Source: Mangifera indica (lineage: Eukaryota > Streptophyta > Magnoliopsida > Sapindales > Anacardiaceae). Taken from it: a DNA stretch of 64,000 nt. The stretch spans positions 7,006,001-7,070,000 of the forward strand of contig NC_058152.1 in the NCBI RefSeq assembly GCF_011075055.1, given 5' to 3'. The notes beneath the pieces are model-generated. The model was not told the origin of the DNA. It saw only the letters and a program-made list of their open reading frames with translations, and searched no databases. The position numbers and the translations under genes were made by a program. This document shows, in pieces, positions 12,617 to 24,256 of the stretch (position 1 is its first letter; every line of letters starts with the position of its first letter).

Positions 12617-13380
12617 TCAAATTGTCACCTGCATCAAAGGACAAAGATCCAAAACTTTAAATGTAGCACTAACATTATACTTACCAGAAAAATCTATCTT
12701 GTAGGTATTATCATTGATTCGTGTAATCATTTGGAATGGACCATCTCTTCGTAGTTGCAACTTAGATTTCCTTTGGAGTGGAAACCTTTCCTTGTGCATA
12801 TGCACCCAAACCCAATCATTTGGTTTAAATACCACTTTCTTATGTCTTTTATTAACTTGGATTGCATATTGGTCAATTCTCATTTTGTGTGTTGCCTAAC
12901 CTTCTTATAGAGCTATTTAACAAATTCAGCCTTTTATATTCTTATCCTAAATAGGCATCAAGATCATTTTTTCCTTAAAATTGTGGAATCTTTATTTTTA
13001 TTCTACCCAAATCTTTATCTTGCTTTATGCCTATTCTTATCTCCTTTATAGAACTTATCTTTTTGACCTCTTCTACCTTTCACAAATATATCCATATTAA
13101 CAATGGTAACTTGATCATCATCAGAATCCTCTTCATCATCATCTTCAATCACATCATTCCTTCATACATTAAGAGCTTCTAATGGCTACCCTTTTTATAA
13201 ACAAGCGATAACAACATCTTGCTTATGTATTTTGTCTTTAATTTCTCCAAACATGTCGTTGATCCTCTCAAATTATTGTTGTATTGCTCAGACTAAGAAT
13301 GATTCATCTGCCTTTTCTCCCTTATTTATATTATTGTCTCTGCTTATTCACATGATTAAAACCTGAAAAGAATTGTTAGA
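12617..13380 (-). pseudogene. Gypsy Gag remnant joined to integrase C-terminus
   Basis: The part at 12883-12617 is an open frame of 88 codons matching the C-terminal end of Ty3/gypsy integrase: 'KVVFKPNDWVWVHMHKERFP', then 'LRRDGPFQMITRIND', then 'YNVSATFKVLDLCP'. Upstream (12900-13380, minus strand) is a Gag-like stretch with acidic runs and a diverged 'DAYLDW'-type region, interrupted by stops. In a complete element these parts are some 3 kb apart, so protease, RT, RNase H and the integrase core were deleted. The integrase tail stays open, either by chance or because the copy is younger than its neighbours. The function is DNA binding during integration in intact relatives. Confidence 0.7.
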
Positions 13381-14011
13381 AATGACCTCACAACATTCCC
13401 TCACGTGTTTCACTCAACTCACTCTTGTATTGTCCATCAACACTTGTGTTACAATTTTTTCAATTTTGTCCCTTTTTTTTAACTTATACCATTCCCACTG
13501 AGCTCTTTATTGAACTAATAGATCAAACCAAGGTTACCCTTGAAGTAATCTTACCTAACAAATCTCAACAAGGAAACACACATACAAAAGAAAACAAAGG
13601 AAACAAAAGAACAATAAAGAAACAAAAAACATGAAACAATCAAGAAATAAAAGACAACAAGGTGAGAAACAATAAAAAATGAGTTGATTTCAAAAAAGAA
13701 TTTAATTTGATATCATAAGGTGTTGCCTTGCAAATAAGGTAATTTCACACTTCAAATCCAATTCAACTTTTATCTTCTTTTTTTTTAGAACACTCACCCA
13801 ATGAAAATAATTTTAAAAAATGCGGATTAAAATGTAAACTAACAGTATGATATGGATTTAATTAGTTCTAATAATAACTTATGGAACAAAAAAAGAAAGA
13901 AATCTATGTTTTGTATGAAAACGATGCAGAATTAAAGAGATATGATATGAACACTAAGAAAAAAATTTGATAACTAAACTTGAATTAATAACCAAAGTTC
14001 TGATGTTAATA

Positions 14012-14821
14012 TGATGTGAACCTCATATACCAATGTGACATTTGCAGTTAATATTTAGAATCATAACCTTAAGAAAGATTAAAACATGTCTATTGAGAAA
14101 ACCTTGACCCAATGATTATGGAAAATCATGAACAAAAGTATAAGACACCATTCTTAAGAACAAGTTAAGAAGGTGGGAGATAAGTCAAGTTTGATCGTCA
14201 TAAGTGTTAGTTTAATAAGATCGCAAAGTTTATAAAAAAAACAAAGAGAAAAGGGTTTTTTTTTTTTATTCAATAATCAAAGTTGGCTATGTAATTTAGG
14301 GTCACACAACCCTTATGTAAGAAAAATAATCCAAAACTAACTGCAATATAACTAATCTTAACAAAACCGTAAAATAAAAAAAATGGACTTAAGTTAAAAT
14401 AAGGTTTTAGCCCAAAACAAACATAAGATGAAATAAATAAAAAACTAAGCATAATTGAGCATAATTTAAGTATAATTTAAGACCCAAAACGTAGCCCCAT
14501 ATGAGGATAATAAGTGTTGCCTCCAATTGCATGATCCACAACAAATTAGGCCAAAATTATGCATCCCTCCTTATGTTTTGGCCCAATTGCCCTTAATCTT
14601 GATCTCCTTGGATTTGAATGATGTTTTTAAGCCTTTGCGACTCCTTTAAGTTGTCCAAATCATGTTACACATGATACTTGACCCAAATATCCTTGATTAG
14701 CCTAATTAGCCTTTTTTTAATCCTCTTAGCTTTGACCCTTGTCATTGGTTCACCATTAATACGTAAAGGATCATTGGAGCTACCTTGTCATCCTCTATGA
14801 TTACTACCTTGATTTTTATCA
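14012..14821 (-). repeat. Gypsy 5' LTR
   Basis: An 810-bp direct repeat of the LTR split around the hAT element, starting tgatgtgaac and ending ttatca on the plus strand. The adjoining sequence at about 14000 resembles a badly decayed Met-tRNA primer site. It preserves the un-duplicated and hAT-free state of this LTR. Confidence 0.8.
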
Positions 14822-15491
14822 GCGATGTTTTGATTCAATGCATAAATCTTGAGTTTCGTGGCATAGTACTTAATTTTAAATTTCTTGAAAATTCTGTTGA
14901 TGAATGATTATTTATATATATGAATGCCCATTCACGATTTTTTGTTGACAACTTCATACAAAATATCAATTGTTTTTCAAATAGTAATGAACGTTCATAT
15001 GTTATAAACATTCGTTCATATCTAATTTAAAATAATTTTAAATCTTTGCATGCACAACTATGTACATGTGGTACATACCTGTATGTTTTTGTTTAACAAA
15101 AATTCAAAAAATGTCTCACATGGTCATGCATATGAAGTAGACACCCATATGAAATTGGGATTTTTGGTTTTAAAGTTCAACAAAAACATGCTTGTTTGTG
15201 CGCAACTATAAAAGAAATTTAGGTTTCCTCATTTTATTCACACAAACCCTGGTCAACATTTCCTATTTCATCTTGACTCCAACAACCATTTTTGGCTAAT
15301 CGTCTATCAACTTTGATAACTAGAAGCTTCAATCTTCACTGAAAAACATCCTTTTTGCCTTAACACTCTCGATTTTCTCCTTTCTTAAGTAATTCAAGAA
15401 AAAATCTATGAGGTGAAGATGGCTATAAGAAAGAAAATAAGGGCAAATCGGTTTTCCAATAATTTTATGACCTTCAAGGTGAGGTGTTACA
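14822..15491 (+). repeat. 5' LTR remnant of Tekay/Del-like gypsy, left edge unresolved
   Basis: The right edge is clear: gaggtgttaca ends at 15491, the usual ...GTGTTACA end of Tekay/Del LTRs, followed by a Met-tRNA primer site. A TATA-like box (ctataaaag, 15206-15214) lies about 280 bp before that end. I cannot find the TGTAACACC start, and similarity to the downstream LTRs at 18179 and 18858 is poor, so this LTR may be truncated by the gypsy insertion ending at 14821. Confidence 0.5.
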
Positions 15492-15492
15492 G

Positions 15493-15505
15493 TTGGTATT
15501 AGAGC
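15493..15505 (+). promoter_or_regulatory. Primer binding site (Met-tRNA) of the Tekay/Del-like element
   Basis: TTGGTATTAGAGC follows the LTR end by 1 bp and matches the TTGGTATCAGAGC primer site of plant gypsy elements with one change. Confidence 0.75.
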
Positions 15506-15719
15506 CCATATTTTGGAAACCCAAGCATTTAGAATAAGAATTTGTGTACTAAAAATTAGTCTCGCATTTCACACTGATTACTCACACCTACCTGTCACTA
15601 TAAGTAAGATTTTAAAAACTTGTAAATTAGATTGATCATATTGTTTATAAATTATGGGTTATTAACAGATTAAGAAATATGAGAGCATAATAAGTTGTTA
15701 TAAATCCTCTTTAAGATAA

Positions 15720-16830
15720 TTAATCAAAAGTGCAAAACTCGAGGACTATTACACCCACACTAAATGTTGAGGACATCTACAACATTATTAAAAAAATGTT
15801 AAGGAAGTATCAAAATGCTCTTAAAGATGAGATTGAGTTGGTTCAAACACCAATGACATATGGTGAAATCGAGGGACACAATGCACCCTATTAATAGATT
15901 GTTGGGAACATATTAATCACAAAAGTTCCTTAATATGAATGATCCCATAATAGTTGAGGAATATATAAAGGTCATAATAATGTCATGTCTATATTTACCC
16001 TTATAGACAAGGAAAAGATTTTACACCACCTATAATGGTAAAAAGGTCTTCCAATCAAAAGATAAAAAGAAATAGAAAGGCAGTAAAAAATAGTAGAATA
16101 ATGATGTACCCATTTGCCAAAAATTTGGAAAATAAAATAAAAGGGAATGTCTGACAAGTGTCACCAGCCTAGACACTTTATGAGAACTACACCATAACGC
16201 TACATCAAGTTTATCAAACTAAGGGAAGTGTTATTGCATGAGTTAATACCATTGCTCAAGGTCAGGTGACGACCAATCCAAAATTAATGATCGGTCATTT
16301 ACTTTTTATACTTTAGCAACAATGACCAGTTAGTTACTCTTGTTTAATACTCTCTTGTAAGCATTAATTGATTATGGTGTAACATATTGTTTTCTTATTA
16401 ATGGAACAATAGAGAGATTGGGACTAATACCTACTAAGGTAGTTTAGAGATTTAAGATTGAGTTACCCGATAAGGATATGGTTATGAGTGGTAGAATTTT
16501 GGTTAGCCAGATTATTGAGATTAAGGAGAGAAAAGTAATAGTTGATTTCTTTTTTTTTTGGCATGATTGACTTTGTGCAATATAGGGGATGGATTTCCTT
16601 TGAAGATATGGAGTTGAGATCAACTATAACAGAAAGAAAATCAAGTTGACCCTCGAGAATAAGGACAATCTTAGCTTCAATGAAGGGCATTTGCATAGTA
16701 TGATCATAAGTTACATGAAAGTAGGAAATTTATTGATGGAAAGATAAACAAGATATTTAACTCATGTGGTAGGCAGTGTTAAGATGGAGAACCCCTAGTT
16801 TGAAAGATGTGTCAGTGGTTTATGATTTCC
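15720..16830 (+). pseudogene. Gypsy Gag zinc knuckle and protease remnant
   Basis: Only traces of Gag remain. A knuckle-like 'CHQPRHFMRTT' (compare Cys-x2-Cys-x4-His-x4-Cys) lies near 16160. From about 16355 a protease-like segment reads 'ALIDYGVTYCFLINGTIE', where the aspartic protease motif Asp-Ser-Gly is changed to Asp-Tyr-Gly. It is followed by a 'GMDFL'-like piece near 16590 and a 'YLTHVVG' linker near 16755 that in relatives precedes reverse transcriptase. Stops and shifts occur throughout. The protease would have processed the polyprotein. Reverse transcriptase and RNase H are absent: the linker passes directly into integrase. Confidence 0.65.
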
Positions 16831-16859
16831 TTAATGATAAATGGTGTAAACTATTTAGA

Positions 16860-18120
16860 AAAAGACTGGCAAAGGGCATTAAGATTAAGTTCCAAGTCGA
16901 AGATAAGATTATAAAGTTCTAAGGCTGAGCATGCATCCCTCAGGTAGCCAAATTAAAATAAAAGATTTAATCAAGGCTCATAGTTCTTTTTACATAACTC
17001 ATCCTCAGAGTGTAAAAATGTATCAAGACTTAAAGAAAAGTTTTTGGTATTGTATCCTTTAAGTATACCTAAGTGGAAATGGGAGCACATCTTAATGGAC
17101 TTCATAGTCAGGCTTCTAAGAGATTAGAAGGGGTATAATGCACTTTGGGTGACCATGGATCAATTAATAAAGTCAATATATTTCTTACCAATCAAAGATT
17201 TTATCTCTACCAATCAATTGGGACGATATACATTTGAGAAGTGGTGAGATTACATAAAGTACCCCACATAATTGTTTGTAATCACAATATAACATTTGTA
17301 TACGTTTTTCTTGAGGAGTTACATTGATCATTAGGCACAAATTTGAACTTCAGTACCATATATCACCTATAGATAGATGATAGACGGAGAGGAAAAATCA
17401 GATTATAAAAGATATGCTCTAAGCTAACTATATTGACCATAGGGCCACTTGGGTTTAAATTCCACCATTAATATAGTTTGCTTATAACAGCGATTGTTAA
17501 ACAAAAATAAAGATGATGCCTTATAAATCCTTTTATGGAAGAAAATTACCTGTCCATTGGGATGATTTAGGTGAAAGAGCTATACTCAAACAATCACTTG
17601 GGATTGAAATGACTGAGAAAATGATATAAAATGTTTAGTTGATCAGATAAGGAATGAAACAAGCCTATGATTGCTAAAAGAGCTATGTAAACAAAAAAAG
17701 GAAAGACTTAGAATTTTTTAAGTAAGATTGACTTTTCATCAGAGTGACTCCCTACCAACATATGATGAGGTTCATAAGGAAAGGTAAGATTACCCCTAAA
17801 TTTATCAGTCTAGTCGAGATCTTAGAGAAAATCAATAAGGTAGCCTATAGACTAGCTTTACTAATATGCATGGATCATATTTACAACGAGTTCCATGTTT
17901 TGTTGCTTTGTAAATACATGAGAGCCCTGAGCCATATTTTAAGGACTAATGAGTTAAAGTTGACTAAGGATCTTGCATACTAGGAACAAATAATGAAGAT
18001 ATTGGATGGAAAAGTGAAAATGCTCCAAAACAAGCAAATCCCCTTAGTCAAAATCCTTAAAAGGAATAAAAAAGTCGAAGAGGTTATTTGGGAGGTCGAA
18101 TAGGATATATGAGATTGTCA
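16860..18120 (+). pseudogene. Gypsy integrase (Tekay/Del-like), degenerate
   Basis: The N-terminal zinc-binding region survives near 16975-17040 ('AHSSFYITHPQSVKMYQDLK', the His-His half of the HHCC motif); the Cys-Cys half is deleted. The core starts 'WEHILMDFIV' at about 17080 with its first catalytic Asp. The second Asp is replaced by Asn in 'IVCNHNITF' near 17275. 'GTNLNFSTIYHL' follows near 17340. The C-terminal DNA-binding part is readable at 17744-17983 ('GKITPKFISLVEILEKINKV', 'YRLALL') and ends with 'EVIWEVE' near 18090. It would splice element DNA into the genome in intact relatives. Stops and at least two frameshifts inactivate it. Confidence 0.8.
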
Positions 18121-18178
18121 CCCAAATTTACTCGAGATGAATTTTAGAGACAAAATTTCAAATAAGGACAAAAGAAAT

Positions 18179-18850
18179 GTAACACCTTCAAGAACACTTT
18201 AGGGGCCTCAGTGTCATTTTCATATGTTTAGAATAGACTTCAGATCGAACTGAGCCAAAAATAAGAACATAATGACCGTTTTGGCCTTATGTATAGTTAT
18301 GCACCCTAGGATTGCACCCCCGTATGTTGTTAGGCTGATGTAAACTCATTCATCTTATGATGCACAGTCTACATCATTTTGGAATTTGAGTCCTAAAAGG
18401 AAAAGCAATTTTAAAGGCATGAGACCATAAATGTACACATGCAATCTCATTAATTTAGCTTCCCTAAAACTAAAAAACCTTAAGCAACCAAGAGTTTTGG
18501 AGCAAAATAGACTATCACACAAGGCCACTAATGACTTCTAGCGAGAAATGAGCTCTAATAATCAAACTTGTTGATAAAGAGAGAGTTCAACATTGAAATA
18601 TTACTTACAACGAATCAAGTAAGTAAGAATACCTACCACTTAAGATATGTGATTTGAATGTTAAATTGAATATCATATTAAGAGTCTTGATTTTGTTTTT
18701 AATGATTCATTTTTTCTTTCTAATTATATGTTCTATGTTTGCATGATGGATTCTTAATTTACATGATTAATTATTGATGAGAGCATGTCTATGTTTTATC
18801 AGAATTGTAAAGCCTTATTCCTAATTAAGTTATGTTTAGAGCATACAAAA
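18179..18850 (+). repeat. 3' LTR of Tekay/Del-like gypsy
   Basis: Starts TGTAACACC right after the end of the integrase remnant. Its first 250 bp are repeated at 18858 (shared: the opening, 'tttcatatgttta', 'tggccttatgtatagt', and the 'tgagtccta' region). Length to the next copy is about 680 bp. The end is not sharply defined. Confidence 0.6.
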
Positions 18851-18857
18851 TTGAATC

Positions 18858-19420
18858 ATAACACCCTCAGATATGCTCCAGAGGCATTATTATCCTTTCC
18901 ATATGTTTATATTAGAATTCAAGTTAAATTAGGTCTAAAATAGAAACAAATTATGTGTTTGGCCTAATGTATAGTCGTGACCTATGAAGAGTCATATCCA
19001 TACATTGTTTTTATTAGTGTATACCTACACCTCATGAGAAAATATAGTCCTATGTCTATGGAATTATAGACTCTTGATTTTTGTACGAGTCTTAACAAAA
19101 GAGGGAATTTTTGGAGTATATATAAAGTCCTTCCCTTTCTACTAAACTTTAATCTTAGCCATTGATTTGCTCTGTAATTAACAAAAAAGAGAGAGGACAT
19201 GCATCCAATAATTATGAAAAAAGAGTTTAGTGTAGCTAATGTGGTTGAAGACTAAGGTCAATGGAATGAATTAGTAGCAAATGCATTACATAAAATCCAT
19301 GTAAGTGGAGAATGATCTTTCCAAATTCCTAGATACGACCATATATTCCTTGATTTCTTAGTTTATAGATTATATATATAAATCTTGATTAAGAAGTAGG
19401 CTATGAATTATTGTGAACTT
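18858..19420 (+). repeat. Second, tandem LTR copy
   Basis: Begins taacaccctcagatatgc and repeats the start of the LTR at 18179 in the same orientation with no internal region between. It keeps a TATA-like box gtatatataaag (19115-19126). Two adjoining LTRs can arise by insertion of one element beside another followed by loss of internal parts. Confidence 0.5.
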
Positions 19421-19889
19421 TGGTTATATGGTACTGTATCATTGAAGATCATGTCAAACACTTGTTTAAGTTGATCCTTGAATAATGCTTTTTCTATGGA
19501 TGTTATTATGGTTTGATATTAAGATTATTAGAGTCTATGAAAAAAAAGTGAAATTCGACAAAGAATTGATGGAAATTTATTTATAGAATGACATGTATGG
19601 TCGTGCCTTACATGGTCATAGGCATACATAGGCTATCTCATAAGAAAACTCCAAAGGTGTACACCCTTATATGAAACCATGCATTCTTATTTGTCCCTCT
19701 CCTAAACTAGATTAAAATTTCAAAGAAGATGAATTGAAATAGGGAACATACACCCAAACATTGAGTAGTGTATGCTCATATGCCTCTCTCTTATGCATGT
19801 ACGCCCATGGATTTCAAAAGGAGTGATCATACATGTGAACTTCAATTAGGTACATACATACATAATCTTAATGCACAGGTACATGATAA
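19421..19889. other. Unassigned AT-rich sequence
   Basis: No coding or repeat signal that I can name. Short direct echoes of 'tacacccttatat' and 'tatgctcat' resemble gypsy LTR sequence, so it may be decayed LTR. Confidence 0.3.
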
Positions 19890-20515
19890 CCCATGTAACA
19901 CCTACAAGTAAGCCCATTTATATTTCATTCCTTTTTTTCCTGATATTTATATGATTTAATTAAGCATATATTGTGTAAATAAGTGAATAGTTGTTCATCG
20001 CAAGGGTAGATGCCCATTTGTGCCTTAGGAAGGGTGGAAAGGTCATTTCATATTGAGTGCATGAAAATTGGCTAAATGAAAAGATGAATGGTTGATCATG
20101 GTTAGGGAAACACCCATTTATTCATTTGTCAAATTTGAAATTGGATAAGGACCAATTTTGCAGTGATTTCAATAATATACATTAAGTGGAAATAGCAAGA
20201 AAGACCATTCATGAAAAGTGAATGATCATTCATTGTGTTTTTTAGTAATGAATGATCAATTTAGTTTGATCCATATTCGATTCTAGCAACCAAAAATCAA
20301 TGAGAAAGAATCTTAAGAGTGCAATGGGGGATTGGATTGTAGGATTTTCACCAAGCCATGCAAAAATTAAGCAAGGTCTTTGAAAGTCAAATATGTTAGC
20401 TTCTTTCTTTTTAGTTGATGGATCCAAGTGTTGTGTTTGTAAGTTAGGCCTTGCCATGGTTGGTTTGATGGTAAAAGTATATTTATATATTGAATTGGTG
20501 ATACAAGGTCGTATG

Positions 20516-20561
<46 letters not shown>

Positions 20562-21490
20562 ATGCATACACACACACACACACATATATGCATGAATATT
20601 GTGCATGATAGTGATAATAGGTTGGTTGGGTTGTGATTTGAATTGAATGGATTGATGAATTCCAATAAGGTTATTTTGATGGGATTGAATTATTTTATCA
20701 CTACCCTTTTAGTGCTTAAAATATTTTTGAGGACATTATTATAAGGTTTGTTGAAGAAAATATGCTTAGGAATATATGATGTTTTATTAGACGCATGTGG
20801 AGAATTTGTGTTGATGTATTGAAATGTCATTTATCGATGGTGCAACTATTTCTTGATTTATTGATGATTTGGTGCTAAATTTGCTGAATTTATAGCAAAC
20901 ATTTTGGAGTACAATTTGATTGAAATGTTGTTTATTAACTGTTGCCTTATTGTTATATTGTTGTTAGCTTTTTTGATATGTTGTTCTATGAATATTGAAA
21001 TGTTAAGTTTATTGAAATACTGTTGCTAATTTGCTGGTTCTTTAATATTTTGATGATATATATTTTTGGGTTTGTTTATTCATAATTGTGGATGGTGTTA
21101 TTATCTTTTCCTTTTCCTTGGTTGGATGCAATTCTTTTAGACCATTTTTGCTAGATAGTGCAGCTTTGTCCATATTGGCTCATTCTAATTTTGATGAATT
21201 TCTTTATAGCACCCACAAGTATGTCCAAGTTTAATTTTGTCTTTTGCCTTTTAACTTATGTTGATTATATTATGTTTATATGATTTTTGGGTTATATGGC
21301 CATGTGGGAAGGCCACACACCCGTGTGTGTGTTAACGAGGGAAAAATGGTATTTCTCGCTAAATGCATGAAAATTGGCTAAGTTTGGAACACACACACAC
21401 CTTTGTATGTTGTGGTGCATGCCCATGTGTGGTCAACGTGTTTGAATTTTGGATAAGGATGCAATTTCCCTTTTTTCCAACATGTGCAAT
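19890..21490 (+). repeat. Pair of LTR-like direct repeats about 1.31 kb apart
   Basis: The block starting gtaacacctacaagtaagcc (19895) recurs as tagcacccacaagtatgtcc (about 21207). 'gcatgaaaattggctaa' occurs at both 20059 and 21365, and 'ttggataaggaccaatttt' has a counterpart near 21454. The repeated blocks are about 290 bp each. The start resembles the TGTAACACC start of gypsy LTRs. I find no coding sequence between them, so they may be two LTR fragments or one LTR with an internal duplication. Confidence 0.5.
20514..20592. repeat. Palindromic compound microsatellite (AT)n(GT)n...(AC)n(AT)n
   Basis: A TA run is followed by about 15 GT units, then tatgtatgcatac, then about 9 AC units and a short TA run. 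The GT and AC halves are complementary, so one strand can fold into a hairpin. Open frames across it on both strands only translate the repeat. Confidence 0.9.
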
Positions 21491-24246
21491 TATGTTTATT
21501 GTGTTATAAACTAAAATTTGATTATGTGATTGTGGTTATAAGACTAATATTGATGCTTATATAAGATGATGCTATTATGAGATTGATGTTAAGTTAACTA
21601 CATGGACAAGTATATGAATAAGAATAGTCATAAGACATGTTGTTCTTGTAGTTTTGGTTAGTGGCTATATTCTGGCATTACGATATCATGAAAGTATGTA
21701 TGTGTATGACAACTATAGATGTGTGAAGAAAATGATTTTTCATCATTGATGAAGATGGTTTAAAGTTTTTAGATTAGGAAGCATAAATTATGATATATAT
21801 GAAAGTGTGAATGATGATTAGTTGTAATGAATATAAACTTGAAACGGGATCAATTGGTCTATAATTGAGTGTCTAGCTTTAGGTTTTTAGTGGTAAGAAA
21901 TTGTCGTTTAGGCAAAATTGCATTCTATAGATTGACGCTACATATCTGTGTATGGTAGGACACATAGTTGTGTATAATTGTGTATAAATAGTTTTTGTGT
22001 TAGGTTAATTCACAAGCTTGTTAATTTGGGATCAAGTAGATGTCATTATGGTATAAGACATATGGTTGTGTACCCTACCCCAAGTTACATGGACATGTAT
22101 ATAGTATGCATGCTAGTGTAAGTTAAGCAAATACACCTCAATGTGTGTTTCAGGATATTTGGAAGTTAACATGCATGAAGTTAGTGATGTTCATATGAAG
22201 TTAAGATATTCCTATGATGAAGAAATATAGGGAAAAGGATTATTGAGACCCTGACAAAGGCTTATAAGATCACCATGACCTTAATGAAGGCAAAATGAGA
22301 TGATGAGTAACTCAGGGTGCTTGACTTTGTTTGTGTCAGCACGGACTCCAACCAAAGTGATATTAAATAAAAAATTGAGGATGATGTATTATCCTATTTT
22401 GTGAAAGCATTTGGGTCAGTTTGTGTGACCTTGATACCTATTGATAATTATGCAAACATTGGGCATTTTAACATTTAGCATGCTTGTACACACATTGACA
22501 TTGGACATATCAGTATCTAAGATGCTTATGTAATATTGGAGAGGCTTGTGGTCTTACTCCTCTTGTGATATAGTATCCATAGTCGAAAGCTTGACTAAAA
22601 AGTGTATTGAATGCATTTTATGTTTGACATTTGGGACGTCACATATCCAGAACGTCGATATTCATTATTTAACATTTGTCATTTAGGATGACATCACTAT
22701 TGGAGTTTGGGCATTAGGTGCCAAAATATTCAAACAGGCATTCAAGGTGAACTTCAATTGTGACTCTTGGTATCAACAGAGTGGATACTACATATCTTTT
22801 TACATTGATAAATGTATTCTTTACTCTTGCCTCTAACATACCATACCATCACTTTGACTAACAAGCAAAATCCATTAGTTAAATCAAATCTAATATGATC
22901 AACACCTGATTTTCCACCTGGTAAAAGTCTACCGTTCACATTAGTGAACAACATTCTGATGAATAGGGGCTTAATCAAGGTGTCATATTGGAATAGTTTA
23001 ATTGAATTAAATGCCTCACCACTTTTAGTCTACATGTGAGGTGTTATTGAAAAATAAAACCTAAACATGCATTCTAAACATAAAATAAAATTTGTCGATA
23101 TACAAGTTTATTTTAATGTCAAGCCCCTCGAGCCATAAAGGGTTTGACTAGTCAACTTAAGTCCTATTCTGTGGGATCTTCAATTGCTTTTTTGTTTTCA
23201 TTCTCTAAAAGTACATGACTTTGTTTCCTAGTTACATATTTTCTAAGAAAAGAAAATAAATAACATGATTCTAATTTTTAAATAAAAAATCAAAAAACTT
23301 GAGTTACATTCAAGATGAGTTAGATAAGAAGAGAGAAGTATTTTGAGACAAATTAGCAAGAAACTATGACATGCAAACCTGATTTTCCAAAATAAAAATC
23401 ACATCCCAATATAAAACATTCATAGGTCATTCAAGTGTCAAGTTACTCTTAATCTCTTAAGTTTTGCAAAACTTTCAATTTAACCTCAAAAGCTTAGAAT
23501 ATTACAATTCAATCCCTGTTTCTCAAAATAGAGTTAAAATTATAAATTCAGCTTGGAATGGACATTCAAGGCTTAAGGACATTCACTCATTGTTTTGCAT
23601 TTGAAATTCATGAAAATTCCAAAATATGAACAAGTGGACAAACAAGGAATGAACAATTAGATGCACAATTGAATTTTCAATAGAGAATGAACATGCAAAT
23701 CAAATAAGTGATCAATATCATTGTCAAAAACTTTTATAATAGGGAATATCCATGCACCTTTGTGTGGCAAAAAAAATTGACAAACGATCGTGCATTTTTG
23801 CATGCATGGTCATTTGTGGCATGTTTTCCAGATTTTATAATGATGCAATCACTAGAAAACTTTCTTGAATTCAACACGCCTTCACTAGGATGAGGTAACA
23901 TCGCATGAATGTCATCCTCACACTAGCAACAACCCTTGAGGTGTTTGTCGAGGGTGATTTCACACAACAACGTGAAACCTAAGCAACAATTAATCAAATC
24001 TTTAACCTGCAAAATTTCAACAATTCTTAAGCAAAAGCTTAGAAATCAAAACCCAATAAATTAACACATCTTTACATTGTTACGTGAGACTCAACAACTG
24101 TGCAACAACACAATTGCAAATTATCTTTACAATTTTTTAATAAGAATCAATTGATATTTATATTTTTATATGCATCAACATATATATAAGTACAATAAAT
24201 CAAATTGCAGGTATTAATTTCATGAAATTATTCCTAAACGATGCCT
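21491..24246. other. Degraded sequence without identifiable genes
   Basis: About 2.75 kb. The last part (roughly 23000-24246) is probably internal sequence of the minus-strand copia element whose primer site is at 24248-24255, but I could not read Gag or Pol motifs in any frame. The frame at 22754-22978 (minus) has no recognised domain. Confidence 0.35.
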
Positions 24247-24247
24247 T

Positions 24248-24255
24248 TGATACCA
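24248..24255 (-). promoter_or_regulatory. Primer binding site (Met-tRNA) next to LTR of family L
   Basis: TGGTATCA on the minus strand directly follows the LTR end (...CTCAACA at 24257), the standard place for a Met-tRNA primer site. It shows that the LTR at 24257-26954 is a 5' LTR read on the minus strand and that family L is an LTR retrotransposon. Confidence 0.7.
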
Positions 24256-24256
24256 C

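Larger units (their letters stand above)
8492..14821 (-). mobile_element. Ty3/gypsy deletion derivative, minus strand, with nested hAT
   Basis: Two direct LTR copies bound the element. The downstream LTR is 8492-8509 plus 11531-12588 (interrupted by hAT 8510-11522). The upstream LTR is 14012-14821. Both start tgatgtgaac and end ttatca or ccatca on the plus strand. A polypurine tract adjoins the downstream LTR (12589-12606). The inside is only about 1.4 kb: a Gag-like piece joined to the integrase C-terminus, with protease, RT, RNase H and the integrase core missing. The 5-bp flanks gcagt (8487-8491) and gcgat (14822-14826) agree at 3 of 5 bases, so the target duplication is degraded at best. 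Confidence 0.75.

Noticed and set aside
20242..20665. Several overlapping frames with Cys-Val or Thr-His repeats
   Set aside because: They only translate the GT/AC microsatellite and its flanks on both strands.
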